Source of the DNA: Pseudozyma flocculosa PF-1
Taxonomy: Eukaryota; Basidiomycota; Ustilaginomycetes; Ustilaginales; Ustilaginaceae
Assembly: GCF_000417875.1 (NCBI RefSeq)
Contig: NW_006920871.1
Span: 479,239 to 543,238 of the forward strand
DNA: 64,000 nt
Direction of reading: 5' to 3'
Numbering within the stretch: position 1 is the first letter of the stretch; every line of letters starts with the position of its first letter. The notes beneath the pieces are model-generated. The model was not told the origin of the DNA. It ran no database searches and saw only the letters and a list, made by a program, of their open reading frames with translations. Below are positions 56,936-64,000 of the stretch, piece after piece. A program made the position numbers and the translations under genes.

Positions 56936-57128
56936 TTGGAAGCAAGGAGATGCCCAAGGGATGAAGCAGCAGTAATGAACCTAGACCTTCCAGCCAATCC
57001 AGAGGAGCTTGGGCAGCCCATCCTTGGAAACCACAGCTGCATAACATGGTGAGTTAGCTGCTGTGTTGTCTGTTTGCAGTCCATCAAGGTCTACAAAGTT
57101 GTCTGGAAAGGTGGCACCATGAGGCTGA

Positions 57129-57653
57129 TCATGGCCTCTTATTGTTGATGCTCAAGATGGTCTTGTAGACTTCATCAAGGACACCTAGACAATTGGCTTC
57201 AAGAACCTCTTGGAGGACTTCTTCGATGGTCTGAACGGAGGAATCCCAGGCCTGGATACCTGCCCTTCCATAAGTATGGGCCTTGAGGGGCATCTCCTGA
57301 TGCTCCCGAGGCAGGTCTTCCTCCTCTGCCTCACCGGTACACGTGCAGCCTGCCCCAGGCTCTGCAGTAGGGCGACACGGCTTCTTGCGCTTGTAGCACG
57401 ATGTGCAGGAGGTCGTTGGTCGAGTTCCAGGGTCAAGCGGGTTGGCATTGACCATCTTGAAAGAGCGGACCTTGAGGTGCAGACAGTCTTCACACACCAA
57501 TGTGGCAGGCATTCGATTGCTTGCAAGCTCGTTCCATCTTCTGCTGATGATGCAATGCAAGCGGTCCTTGAAGTTTGCATTCTCCTCAATGAACAAGGGA
57601 AGAGCATCTGCCACCCAGGCCCCCTTGACATCATGAATATTGTGTGCATTTGT
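57129..57653 (-). CDS. Unrecognised Cys-cluster protein, terminal exon or fragment
   Basis: A minus-strand frame open for 175 codons. It begins after a good acceptor (TGTGTGTAG) at 57654 and ends at TGA 57129-57131. The translation looks coding: WVADALPLFIEENANFKDRL, HCIISRRWNELASNRMPATL, VCEDCLHLKV, then SCTSCYKRKKPCRP and CTCTGEAEEED. The pattern Cx2Cx6Cx8CxC resembles a degenerate Zn2Cys6 cluster, though the second half does not match. No ATG opens the frame before 57512, so upstream exons or decay are needed. A frame on the other strand (57210-57869) is also open but less protein-like. Function unknown. Confidence 0.4.
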   Translation of the reverse strand, partial: TNAHNIHDVKGAWVADALPLFIEENANFKDRLHCIISRRWNELASNRMPATLVCEDCLHLKVRSFKMVNANPLDPGTRPTTSCTSCYKRKKPCRPTAEPGAGCTCTGEAEEEDLPREHQEMPLKAHTYGRAGIQAWDSSVQTIEEVLQEVLEANCLGVLDEVYKTILSINNKRP

Positions 57654-57664
57654 CTACACACACA

Positions 57665-57745
57665 CATTGGAAATTTGTGGATCTGGAGGGGCTTGGGCAG
57701 CCCATGGCTTGGGTCTTCAGCTGCTGTGTTGTCCATCAGTCTTGA
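57665..57745 (-). repeat. Second copy of a short duplicated segment (DNTAA...GLPK)
   Basis: Minus-strand frames at 57665-57745 (DNTAAEDPSHGLPKPLQI) and at about 57005-57085 (DNTAANSPCYAAVVSKDGLP, then KLLWI) are diverged copies. Both keep ACAACACAGCAGCT and ATGGGCTGCCCAAG at the DNA level. They suggest a duplicated gene or element that has decayed. Confidence 0.5.
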
Positions 57746-57869
57746 TCCCCAGTCTGTCAGCTGCTCCTGCCACTGGACTCTTAACACTGCCATCAATCCA
57801 CCAAACAAAGGAGATGAGGGAGATATGATGCCATCAAGCTGGTCTGGCTCCCAGCAGTATTGGCCATAG

Positions 57870-58235
57870 CAGCATCAGTGGAACCACTCTAGTCCCTTTG
57901 AGCCCTTCCTCACCACAACAATTGGCCTGAAAGTCAAGGTCAACCAGGCTGTTTACAGCTATGGGGGACACACATACAAGTACTGGATTGTACAAACAAA
58001 AAGACTGCATCTCAGCGGCAACAAGAGGACCAACACCAAGTCTTCAAGCCGAAAGATGCATTTCACCTTCAAGTCAAGCGCCAAGAAGGCTGCAGAGCTG
58101 CTCAGGGAGCATGTCCTGAAGCACTGGCAGCACCGTTCATACCTTCAAATGTTTTCCAAGGTGCGTGCTCAAGTCTACAAAACAGAGCTTCAAGAAGAAG
58201 GAGGCCCTGGCACCATGCGCAGCTGCTCTTCATGA
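57870..58235 (+). pseudogene. Unrecognised frame, copy A of a duplicated domain
   Basis: Open for 121 codons between a TAG at 57867-57869 and TGA at 58233-58235, with no ATG near its beginning. The core YKYWIVQTKRLHLSGNKRTN aligns by eye with YTYWIIQATGLHLIGNKRAN in copy B (58350-58865). Both continue with a Lys/Ser-rich stretch, an Ala/Leu helix, a His-rich part and a VYK(T/G)EL ending. Either an exon of a spliced gene or a dead copy. No family recognised. Confidence 0.4.
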
Positions 58236-58237
58236 GT

Positions 58238-58302
58238 GCCTGGCCCAGTGAGCTGCCAGACGGGGTCAGGCAACTGCCTGGCCCAGCGAGCTGCCAGAGG
58301 GG
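58238..58302. repeat. Short direct repeat in the island
   Basis: GCCTGGCCCAG(T/C)GAGCTGCCAGA(C/G)GGG occurs at 58238-58265 and again at 58276-58302, 38 bp apart, with two mismatches. It lies exactly between copies A and B of the duplicated domain. Confidence 0.85.
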
Positions 58303-58349
58303 CTCCTGATGAGTGAGAGGTGTGGCAAGATGACTCATCCACAACACCA

Positions 58350-58865
58350 ATGCCCCTTGCTGCTCTACCACAACAGAGCAGCCCTTTGCTGAACCCTAAG
58401 AGCAGCAAGACCAGCACATTGGGAGAGCTGTTCCTGAGGAGAGTCAGCAATGTCTTGCTGCACATTTATGAGAGGTCAGAGGAGAAGGGGGACAAGACCT
58501 ATACATATTGGATCATTCAAGCCACAGGCTTGCATCTCATTGGGAACAAGAGGGCCAATACAAAGGCTGCAAGCAAGAAGGTGCACTTCAACAACAGACT
58601 GTTGGCTGAAGCAGCAGCCAGGCTTCTGCAACGCCACATTGGGCTGCACCAGAAGCAGCACCCATATGCGCAGATCTTTTCAGAGGTCTGGAAGCAAGTG
58701 TACAAAGGAGAGTTGCTCCAAGCTGGAGGCTCAAGGATGGAGCCTGCAGCTGGCTACACCCAAGTTGGCTCACAGCCTGTGTGCTGTCGTTCATGTAAAG
58801 AGCTCTCCAAGGTAGATGCAATGAGAAGCCAAAGTGAGTGGTGCCCTCTGATGTGGCAGCCTTGA
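58350..58865 (+). CDS. Unrecognised ORF, copy B of a duplicated domain
   Basis: 171 residues from the ATG at 58350 (MPLAALPQQSSPLLNPKSSK). The core TYTYWIIQATGLHLIGNKRA is a diverged duplicate of copy A just upstream. The protein is basic with helix-like stretches (LLAEAAARLLQRHIGLHQK) and a possible CCRSC motif near the end. It has stayed open even though CpG has been almost wiped out, which may mean recent or continuing selection, or simply a recent insertion. No family recognised and no nearby catalytic domain seen. Confidence 0.4.
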   Translation: MPLAALPQQSSPLLNPKSSKTSTLGELFLRRVSNVLLHIYERSEEKGDKTYTYWIIQATGLHLIGNKRANTKAASKKVHFNNRLLAEAAARLLQRHIGLHQKQHPYAQIFSEVWKQVYKGELLQAGGSRMEPAAGYTQVGSQPVCCRSCKELSKVDAMRSQSEWCPLMWQP

Positions 58866-59079
58866 CTGAGGGCCCTTGTATGTTGCAGTCACTGCCGCCA
58901 AAGGCTTGGCCTTGTCTCAGAACTAATGTCAGCTTGAAATGCTGTCTTCTATGCCAGGGTTCTGCTGCAGCTGCTGGCTCAAGATGGAGCAGAGGGAGCT
59001 GTCAAGGCCCAAGGACACCTGACTTGAAAAGTTGCTTGGCAACATCTACAGGCCCCATGGCAGCACAGGCCTTGAGGAT

Positions 59080-59700
59080 ATGCCAAGCAGGTCAATCCTA
59101 GCTGGCAAGATGGACCTTCTGGAGCGCATCAGCCTGGAGCAGGCAGAAGGCTCTGAACCACCCCTGGAGCACTCGACCCTGCCCAAGACTATCTACTCTG
59201 GCCCGACAACCAAGTTTGGGCAGGAGTGGCTCCGGGTCAGGGACAGGATCAGCGCCTTCGTTTCGGAGTACATGGAGCCATTCCTATCTGCTCACCCCAG
59301 TCTGCACATCCGCTGCAACAGGGACTGCTTCCCCGTCTTCTTCTTCAACGAGGCTGCCAACACAATCAAGATCTTCAAGTTCCTCTTCGAGAAGGCGCTG
59401 CATGCCAAGGAGGTGTGCGATCAGCCCAGCCGCAACGCCGCCAACCCCAAGCCCAGCAACAAGGCCGGGTACAAGCACTACTCCTGCTTTACCATGGCAG
59501 CATTACTCCTGGAGCAGGCTGCCCTCTTTGCCGCTCTGGACTGCAACCCCTTTGACAGCCAACACTGGTTCAATGCCTTCAGCACCAGCTTGATGGCCAA
59601 GGACAGGGCTCTAGTCAAGATCCTAGAGGTGCAAGACCTCCTCACTAACATGACACAGCTGGTGAAGCACCAGTGCAACATCCAGCAAGTGTCAAGGTGA
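59080..59700 (+). CDS. Unrecognised ORF next to the assembly gap
   Basis: 206 residues from the ATG at 59080. The composition is clearly protein-like: FGQEWLRVRDRISAFVSEYM, FPVFFFNEAANTIKIFKFLF, HYSCFTMAALLLEQAALFAA and NPFDSQHWFNAFSTSLMAKD. Hydrophobic and charged residues alternate as in a folded alpha-helical domain. CpG is commoner here than in the rest of the island. It ends 28 bases before the N gap, and upstream exons in the island are possible. No family recognised. Confidence 0.5.
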   Translation: MPSRSILAGKMDLLERISLEQAEGSEPPLEHSTLPKTIYSGPTTKFGQEWLRVRDRISAFVSEYMEPFLSAHPSLHIRCNRDCFPVFFFNEAANTIKIFKFLFEKALHAKEVCDQPSRNAANPKPSNKAGYKHYSCFTMAALLLEQAALFAALDCNPFDSQHWFNAFSTSLMAKDRALVKILEVQDLLTNMTQLVKHQCNIQQVSR

Positions 59701-59728
59701 AGGGATGAAGGGCTCTTGTTGTCACTGT

Positions 59729-60499
59729 NNNNNNNNNNNNNNNNNNNNNNNNNNNNNNNNNNNNNNNNNNNNNNNNNNNNNNNNNNNNNNNNNNNNNNNN
59801 NNNNNNNNNNNNNNNNNNNNNNNNNNNNNNNNNNNNNNNNNNNNNNNNNNNNNNNNNNNNNNNNNNNNNNNNNNNNNNNNNNNNNNNNNNNNNNNNNNNN
59901 NNNNNNNNNNNNNNNNNNNNNNNNNNNNNNNNNNNNNNNNNNNNNNNNNNNNNNNNNNNNNNNNNNNNNNNNNNNNNNNNNNNNNNNNNNNNNNNNNNNN
60001 NNNNNNNNNNNNNNNNNNNNNNNNNNNNNNNNNNNNNNNNNNNNNNNNNNNNNNNNNNNNNNNNNNNNNNNNNNNNNNNNNNNNNNNNNNNNNNNNNNNN
60101 NNNNNNNNNNNNNNNNNNNNNNNNNNNNNNNNNNNNNNNNNNNNNNNNNNNNNNNNNNNNNNNNNNNNNNNNNNNNNNNNNNNNNNNNNNNNNNNNNNNN
60201 NNNNNNNNNNNNNNNNNNNNNNNNNNNNNNNNNNNNNNNNNNNNNNNNNNNNNNNNNNNNNNNNNNNNNNNNNNNNNNNNNNNNNNNNNNNNNNNNNNNN
60301 NNNNNNNNNNNNNNNNNNNNNNNNNNNNNNNNNNNNNNNNNNNNNNNNNNNNNNNNNNNNNNNNNNNNNNNNNNNNNNNNNNNNNNNNNNNNNNNNNNNN
60401 NNNNNNNNNNNNNNNNNNNNNNNNNNNNNNNNNNNNNNNNNNNNNNNNNNNNNNNNNNNNNNNNNNNNNNNNNNNNNNNNNNNNNNNNNNNNNNNNNNN
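59729..60499. other. Assembly gap, 771 N
   Basis: An unresolved stretch within the island. Flanks read TGTTGTCACTGT on the left and ACACTGTACATGC on the right. Its position inside repeated DNA suggests a collapsed repeat. Confidence 0.98.
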
Positions 60500-60889
60500 A
60501 CACTGTACATGCACCCCTGTGGCCTCCCTTCAGACCGCTGCTGCAGAGCATCACAGGGGCCAAGCATGGACTGCTGCAATCACCTTGCTCTCCCGACTTC
60601 GTGATGCACCACCAGGCTTCATGCTTGCAGCTGCAACTGATGCGGTCCATGAAACACTGCAGTCGCACAGGCCGCAGTGAGCTGGGGCCGCTGCATCATC
60701 AGTTGAAATCCCCCGCGCCTGAGAGGTTTGCTCGCAACAAGGTTGCGTCAGCCCTATCAAAAAGTTCACGCCCTCAGGCCCTTCAAAGCGATCTCCCTCA
60801 ACCCATTCAAAATGTCCATTCGTTTCCGTCAAGGCGAGTGCGACGGCCGGCGGCTATTCTACACATCCAGCTGGGCCGGTGCGTTCGGC

Positions 60890-62481
60890 CTAGGGCTCGA
60901 TGTTCTGGCTCTTGTCGAGGGTGACGCCGTTGAACCTCTCGAGGCCCTCGCCGTTGTAGGTGAGGCGAGCGCTGAGCTCGATGTCGACGCCGTCGACGAC
61001 GGTGGCGCCGGCGTTTTGGAGCCAGCGCTTCTGCTGGGCGAGGAGGTCGCGCCTCGAGGTGGCCGGGTCGTCGCTGCCGGTGCCGGGTGCGTTTTTGAGC
61101 GGGCTGAACTCCTCGTTCCTGGCGACCTCGTGGACGGCGAGGCGGTCGCAGAAGGGGAAGACGTCAAAGACAAAGAGCTCGAGCTTCATGCCGTTGGGCG
61201 CCGAGGGCTTGACGGGCTCGCCCGAGGCCAGGTCGACGGTGGGGATCTTTTTGCGGGCGATGTGGAAGGCCATCTGCGCCTCGAAGCTGGGCACCTCGGC
61301 GGCGAGGAACGACGTCGTGTAAAAGTGGTTGGCGATGTTGGCGGCGCGGAAGGCGAGCTCGCCCGATGCGTCGCGCGCCTCGCTCAGCTGCTGCGGCAGC
61401 TCCGAGTACTCGACGACGCCAAACTTGCCGTCGCGCAGCGCCACGACGCCGACCGACTCTGCCGGGTCCGTCTTCTTGACCACCTTGACGCCCGCCTGGA
61501 CGCCCTGCTGCAGGTTGACGCCGATAAAGACGGGGTCGCCCACCTTGACGAGGCAGTTGTCGACGCCGTACGCGTGCAGGTACTGGATGCCGCGCCTCTC
61601 GAGGTCCGAGATGACCGTGTCCGGCTTGCCGGCCGTGTAGGGCGTGCGGAGCGCGCGGTAGAGGCCGCCGTTGCCGTCGGGCGCCGTGGCCACCTTGTGC
61701 TGGCTCTCGAGCAGGATCTTGCCGTCGAGCGAGAGGCACGGCAGCGTCCCTGCGGGCGGGTTGGGCGGAGAGGAGGCACGGGGCGGGGGCGAAAGAGGCA
61801 GGAGGAGCGCGTCAGATCGATGCAACGCCAGCTTGCCCTCACCATGGCCCGGCTGGGCGGGGCTCGCAACTCACCCTGCTCAAAGAAGACGACATTCTCC
61901 TGCTTGAGGCCGAAGAAGTCGTGCTTCTTGAAAAAGTCCTCGGTGTCGCGTCGGGTGGGGCCCGAGGTCATGATGTACCACGGGACGACGACGACGTCTT
62001 GGCCGCCACGAGCCGCGAGCCTCTGCAGGGTGAGGATGCGTTCCGCCTGGAGCTGGAAGAGGCTCTTGTGGCTGGGCAGACCGATGTCGTAGCATCCCTT
62101 GGGAGCGCTGGAGCCGAGGCGGGTGCCCTGTCCGCCGGCCATAAGGAGCACGCCGACCTTGCCCTGTGCGATGGCGTCCAGGCCGAGCTTGCGCAGCTGC
62201 TCGACCTCGGCGGCGTCGGCCTCGCCCTCGATGGTCGACTGGACGCTCGAGGCCGGCGGCGGGTCGATCCTGGCCGACTTGCCGGACCTCGCCTCGTCGT
62301 CTGCCTGGATGGCCGTCTTGAAGACCTGGTTGACTCGCTCCACGTCGAGCGCGTCGAGCTGGGCAGCCAGGCTGGCCTGCTGGTCGGCCGTCAGCTTGTC
62401 CCAGAAGGTGAAGAGGTGCGACTGCCCCGCGGCCTCGTAGCGCGCCCGGAGCGCGGTGATGTCGATGGGCGCCGAGGACAT
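60890..62481 (-). CDS. UAP1: UDP-N-acetylglucosamine pyrophosphorylase
   Basis: Two exons (62481-61875 and 61749-60890) give 488 residues. The uridyl-binding motif LLMAGGQGTRLGSSAPKGCY is followed by PSHKSLFQLQAERI; VVVPWYIMTSGPTRRDT, NVVFFEQG|TLPCLSLDGK and PDGNGGLYRAL are further signatures. The last step of UDP-GlcNAc synthesis, supplying chitin, N-glycans and GPI anchors. In S. cerevisiae it is essential (QRI1). The C-terminal NGVTLDKSQNIEP tail is complete. The 3' end lies about 170 bp from the lower-GC island. Confidence 0.96.
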
Positions 62482-63417
62482 CGTCGTGGGCGGTGGCGGT
62501 GGCTAGTTGCGTGTGCGGTGGCCGGTGGTCGGCGAAGGGGGGATGGTAGGAGGATGGCAGGGGGCGTGGGCAGGTGATGGAACGGCAGGGGGATCGTTGT
62601 TTGTCGCTCCCTGCTGCTTGCTTCTTCCAAGCCTGGTCGCCTGTGTGCACGGCGGCCTGTGTTGGTCTCTCCTGACCAGCTCGACCCGTCCCGAGGGCAC
62701 GGGGCGCACGCACCCACGCCTGCCTCGAGCCCCTCTGCCCCGTGTGAATTTCGATGGGCGTCTGTGCGTGCGTGCGAGCAGCACCCGGCGGCAGGGTCCT
62801 CCTCCCTCCCTCGATCTGCTCTCGGTCGTGCACGTACCACGCAAAAGGCAACGGCAAGGGTGCGCGACGGTTCTATGGCCAGGTCAACGAACACACAAAG
62901 GGCATGCTAGCAAAGGGACATTGTACAGCGAGCCGACTAGTGTACAGACAGAGGAGAAAGAGAGAGGGCGTGGAAGAGAAGGGAAAAGGAGCCGGAGACG
63001 GAGAGGTGGACTCCGAGAGCAGCCGGGACGGTGACGGGGAGGGAGGCAACGAGCGGGGAGCGGGGGGCGGAGGCCGGCAGGGTGCGCTGCCAGCGGACAG
63101 CCGGGGACAGGAAGAAGAAGCGAACATGGGCGCGGATGAGATGCGATGCGGCAAAGGGGCCAGGGCGGATCGTGTATGTGAATGCCGGGTGGCCGCCAAT
63201 GATGCCATGAAGGGAGCGACAGAGACAAAGGCGCTGGCGGAGGTATTAGACGAGGCGGCAGGGAAAGCGCGATTAGCAGGAGGCGAGGCGGGGCGGAGCG
63301 TCGGAGGGTTGTAGGGATGCGTGGCAGAGCGAAAGGCGGCTCGGGCGTGCGCTGGTCTTGCGGACGGGATGCGAGCCACGCATGCGACCCAGCTCGCGGT
63401 GCGGCGTCCGGAGACGG
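62482..63417. other. Intergenic: UAP1 promoter and 3' flank of the DUF3425 gene
   Basis: 0.94 kb. The UAP1 leader side is C-rich on the minus strand. Between 62950 and 63330 the plus strand is purine-rich (GAGAAAGAGAGAGG, GGAGGCGAGGCGGGG), most likely the 3' UTR of the right-edge gene read backwards. No gene. Confidence 0.5.
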
Positions 63418-64000
63418 CTAGAGCCTGATCGGAGCCTCGCCGCGGGCGCGGCGCCATCGGTTGGTGGCGCGGAGGATCTTCTCGTCGACGAGCGAGGGGT
63501 ACTTTTCAAAGAAGCTCTCGCGCAGCTCGAAGCCCTCCTGGTCGAAGACGTCGCCGGCGGGCGTCCAGATGCGCAAGGATCGCACCACCTCGACGAAAAA
63601 GTCGTCGAGGAAGCGCTGCGCCGGCCGGCCCATCTTGACCGAGCCCTTGGGCTTCTCGGTGAAGCCGTACCTGTAGACGCGATTGCGGTCCGGGATGACG
63701 ACGGCGTTCTTGGGGTCCAGCTCGTCCTCGGGCGTCCAGGTCGACATGTCCGAGATGATGGCGGTGCGCTGCTGCATCTTGCCCGCGTAGACCTCGGGGT
63801 GCGTCGAGGCCGGCGAGTAGGCACGCTCCTCTTCCGTGATCCGGGCGCCGTCGGGCACGTCCTCGATGCCCTCGAGCTTGTGAAAGGCCTCGATGATCGT
63901 GAGCAGCTTGTCGCGCATCGAGGGAAACGGGATCACGGCGATCTCGACCGGGTGGAACCCGATGCGCAGCTGGTTCTCAGTCGGCATGAGGTTCTGCGGC
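63418..64000 (-). CDS. DUF3425 (bZIP-associated) protein, C-terminal part
   Basis: Partial: the frame is open from the right edge down to TAG at 63418-63420, 193 codons. The visible part matches the C-terminal DUF3425 domain found behind many fungal bZIP domains: NLMPTENQLRIGFHP, VIPFPSMRDKLL, RSLRIWTPAGDVFDQEGFEL, FFEKYPSLVDEKIL and the ending ATNRWRRARGE. The DNA-binding region would lie beyond base 64000, so the bZIP part is expected but not seen. Likely a transcription regulator. An ATG at 63987 is internal, because the frame and the domain continue upstream of it. Confidence 0.75.
   Translation of the reverse strand, partial: PQNLMPTENQLRIGFHPVEIAVIPFPSMRDKLLTIIEAFHKLEGIEDVPDGARITEEERAYSPASTHPEVYAGKMQQRTAIISDMSTWTPEDELDPKNAVVIPDRNRVYRYGFTEKPKGSVKMGRPAQRFLDDFFVEVVRSLRIWTPAGDVFDQEGFELRESFFEKYPSLVDEKILRATNRWRRARGEAPIRL

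Larger units (their letters stand above)
56545..60720. mobile_element. CpG-depleted, lower-GC repeat island (probable element remnant)
   Basis: Base composition changes abruptly after TEF1 and returns to normal before UAP1. GC is visibly lower, and TG and CA replace CG: I found no CG dinucleotide from 56723 to 57223 or from 57563 to 58015, which does not happen elsewhere in this window. The island contains duplicated open frames on both strands, short tandem repeats and a 771-base N gap. I recognise no transposase, reverse transcriptase, integrase or terminal repeat, so the class is unknown. CpG loss fits methylation-driven or RIP-like mutation of repeated DNA. Limits are approximate. Between about 59100 and 59700 CpG partly returns. 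Confidence 0.6.

Noticed and set aside
57210..57869. Plus-strand frame of 219 codons opposite the Cys-cluster ORF
   Set aside because: Its composition is less protein-like than the minus strand, which has a paired-Cys cluster and a plausible splice acceptor. Not fully excluded.
56545..60720. Known transposon class (LTR, LINE or DNA transposon) for the island
   Set aside because: I saw no reverse transcriptase, integrase, transposase motif, long terminal repeat or inverted repeat, so only an unclassified remnant is claimed.

Overview
The window is nuclear DNA from a fungus, most likely a basidiomycete of the smut lineage (Ustilaginomycotina). This is inferred from high GC, single-copy eukaryotic genes with many short GTGAGT...CAG introns, pyrimidine-rich leaders, and an EF-1alpha gene split after codon 7. 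There are no operons. Genes lie on both strands and most are housekeeping genes. Exon limits were worked out by eye from splice sites and continuity of the protein family.

Layout. 0-13.8 kb: tail of an unknown gene, Msc7-type aldehyde dehydrogenase (+), Rae1/Gle2 mRNA-export WD40 protein (-), thioredoxin reductase with a possible mitochondrial form (-), Dbp5 helicase (-), DNA polymerase delta subunit Pol32 (+), YjlB-like cupin (-). Rae1 and Dbp5 both act in mRNA export at the nuclear pore. 16-31 kb: an unrecognised 1856-residue multi-pass membrane protein (+), a secreted double-CHRD protein (+), a FAR1-domain polyglutamine DNA-binding protein with a zinc knuckle (-), and an NCS1 permease (-). 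32-44 kb is mitochondrial: dihydroxyacid dehydratase (-), aconitase (-) and an m-AAA protease (+). 44-56 kb: centrin, ribosomal proteins uL13 and eL32, TFIID subunit Taf7 and EF-1alpha.

56.5-60.7 kb is different. It is a lower-GC island with long runs that contain no CpG at all. It holds duplicated, unrecognised protein fragments on both strands and a 771-base assembly gap. It looks like a repeat or mobile-element remnant that has lost CpG, and it is the most unusual part of the window. After it come UDP-GlcNAc pyrophosphorylase (-) and the C-terminal part of a DUF3425 (bZIP-associated) protein (-) that runs off the right edge.

I found no tRNA, rRNA or CRISPR. The best leads are the CpG-depleted island and its protein family, the large membrane protein, the FAR1/zinc-knuckle regulator, and the two-start thioredoxin reductase.
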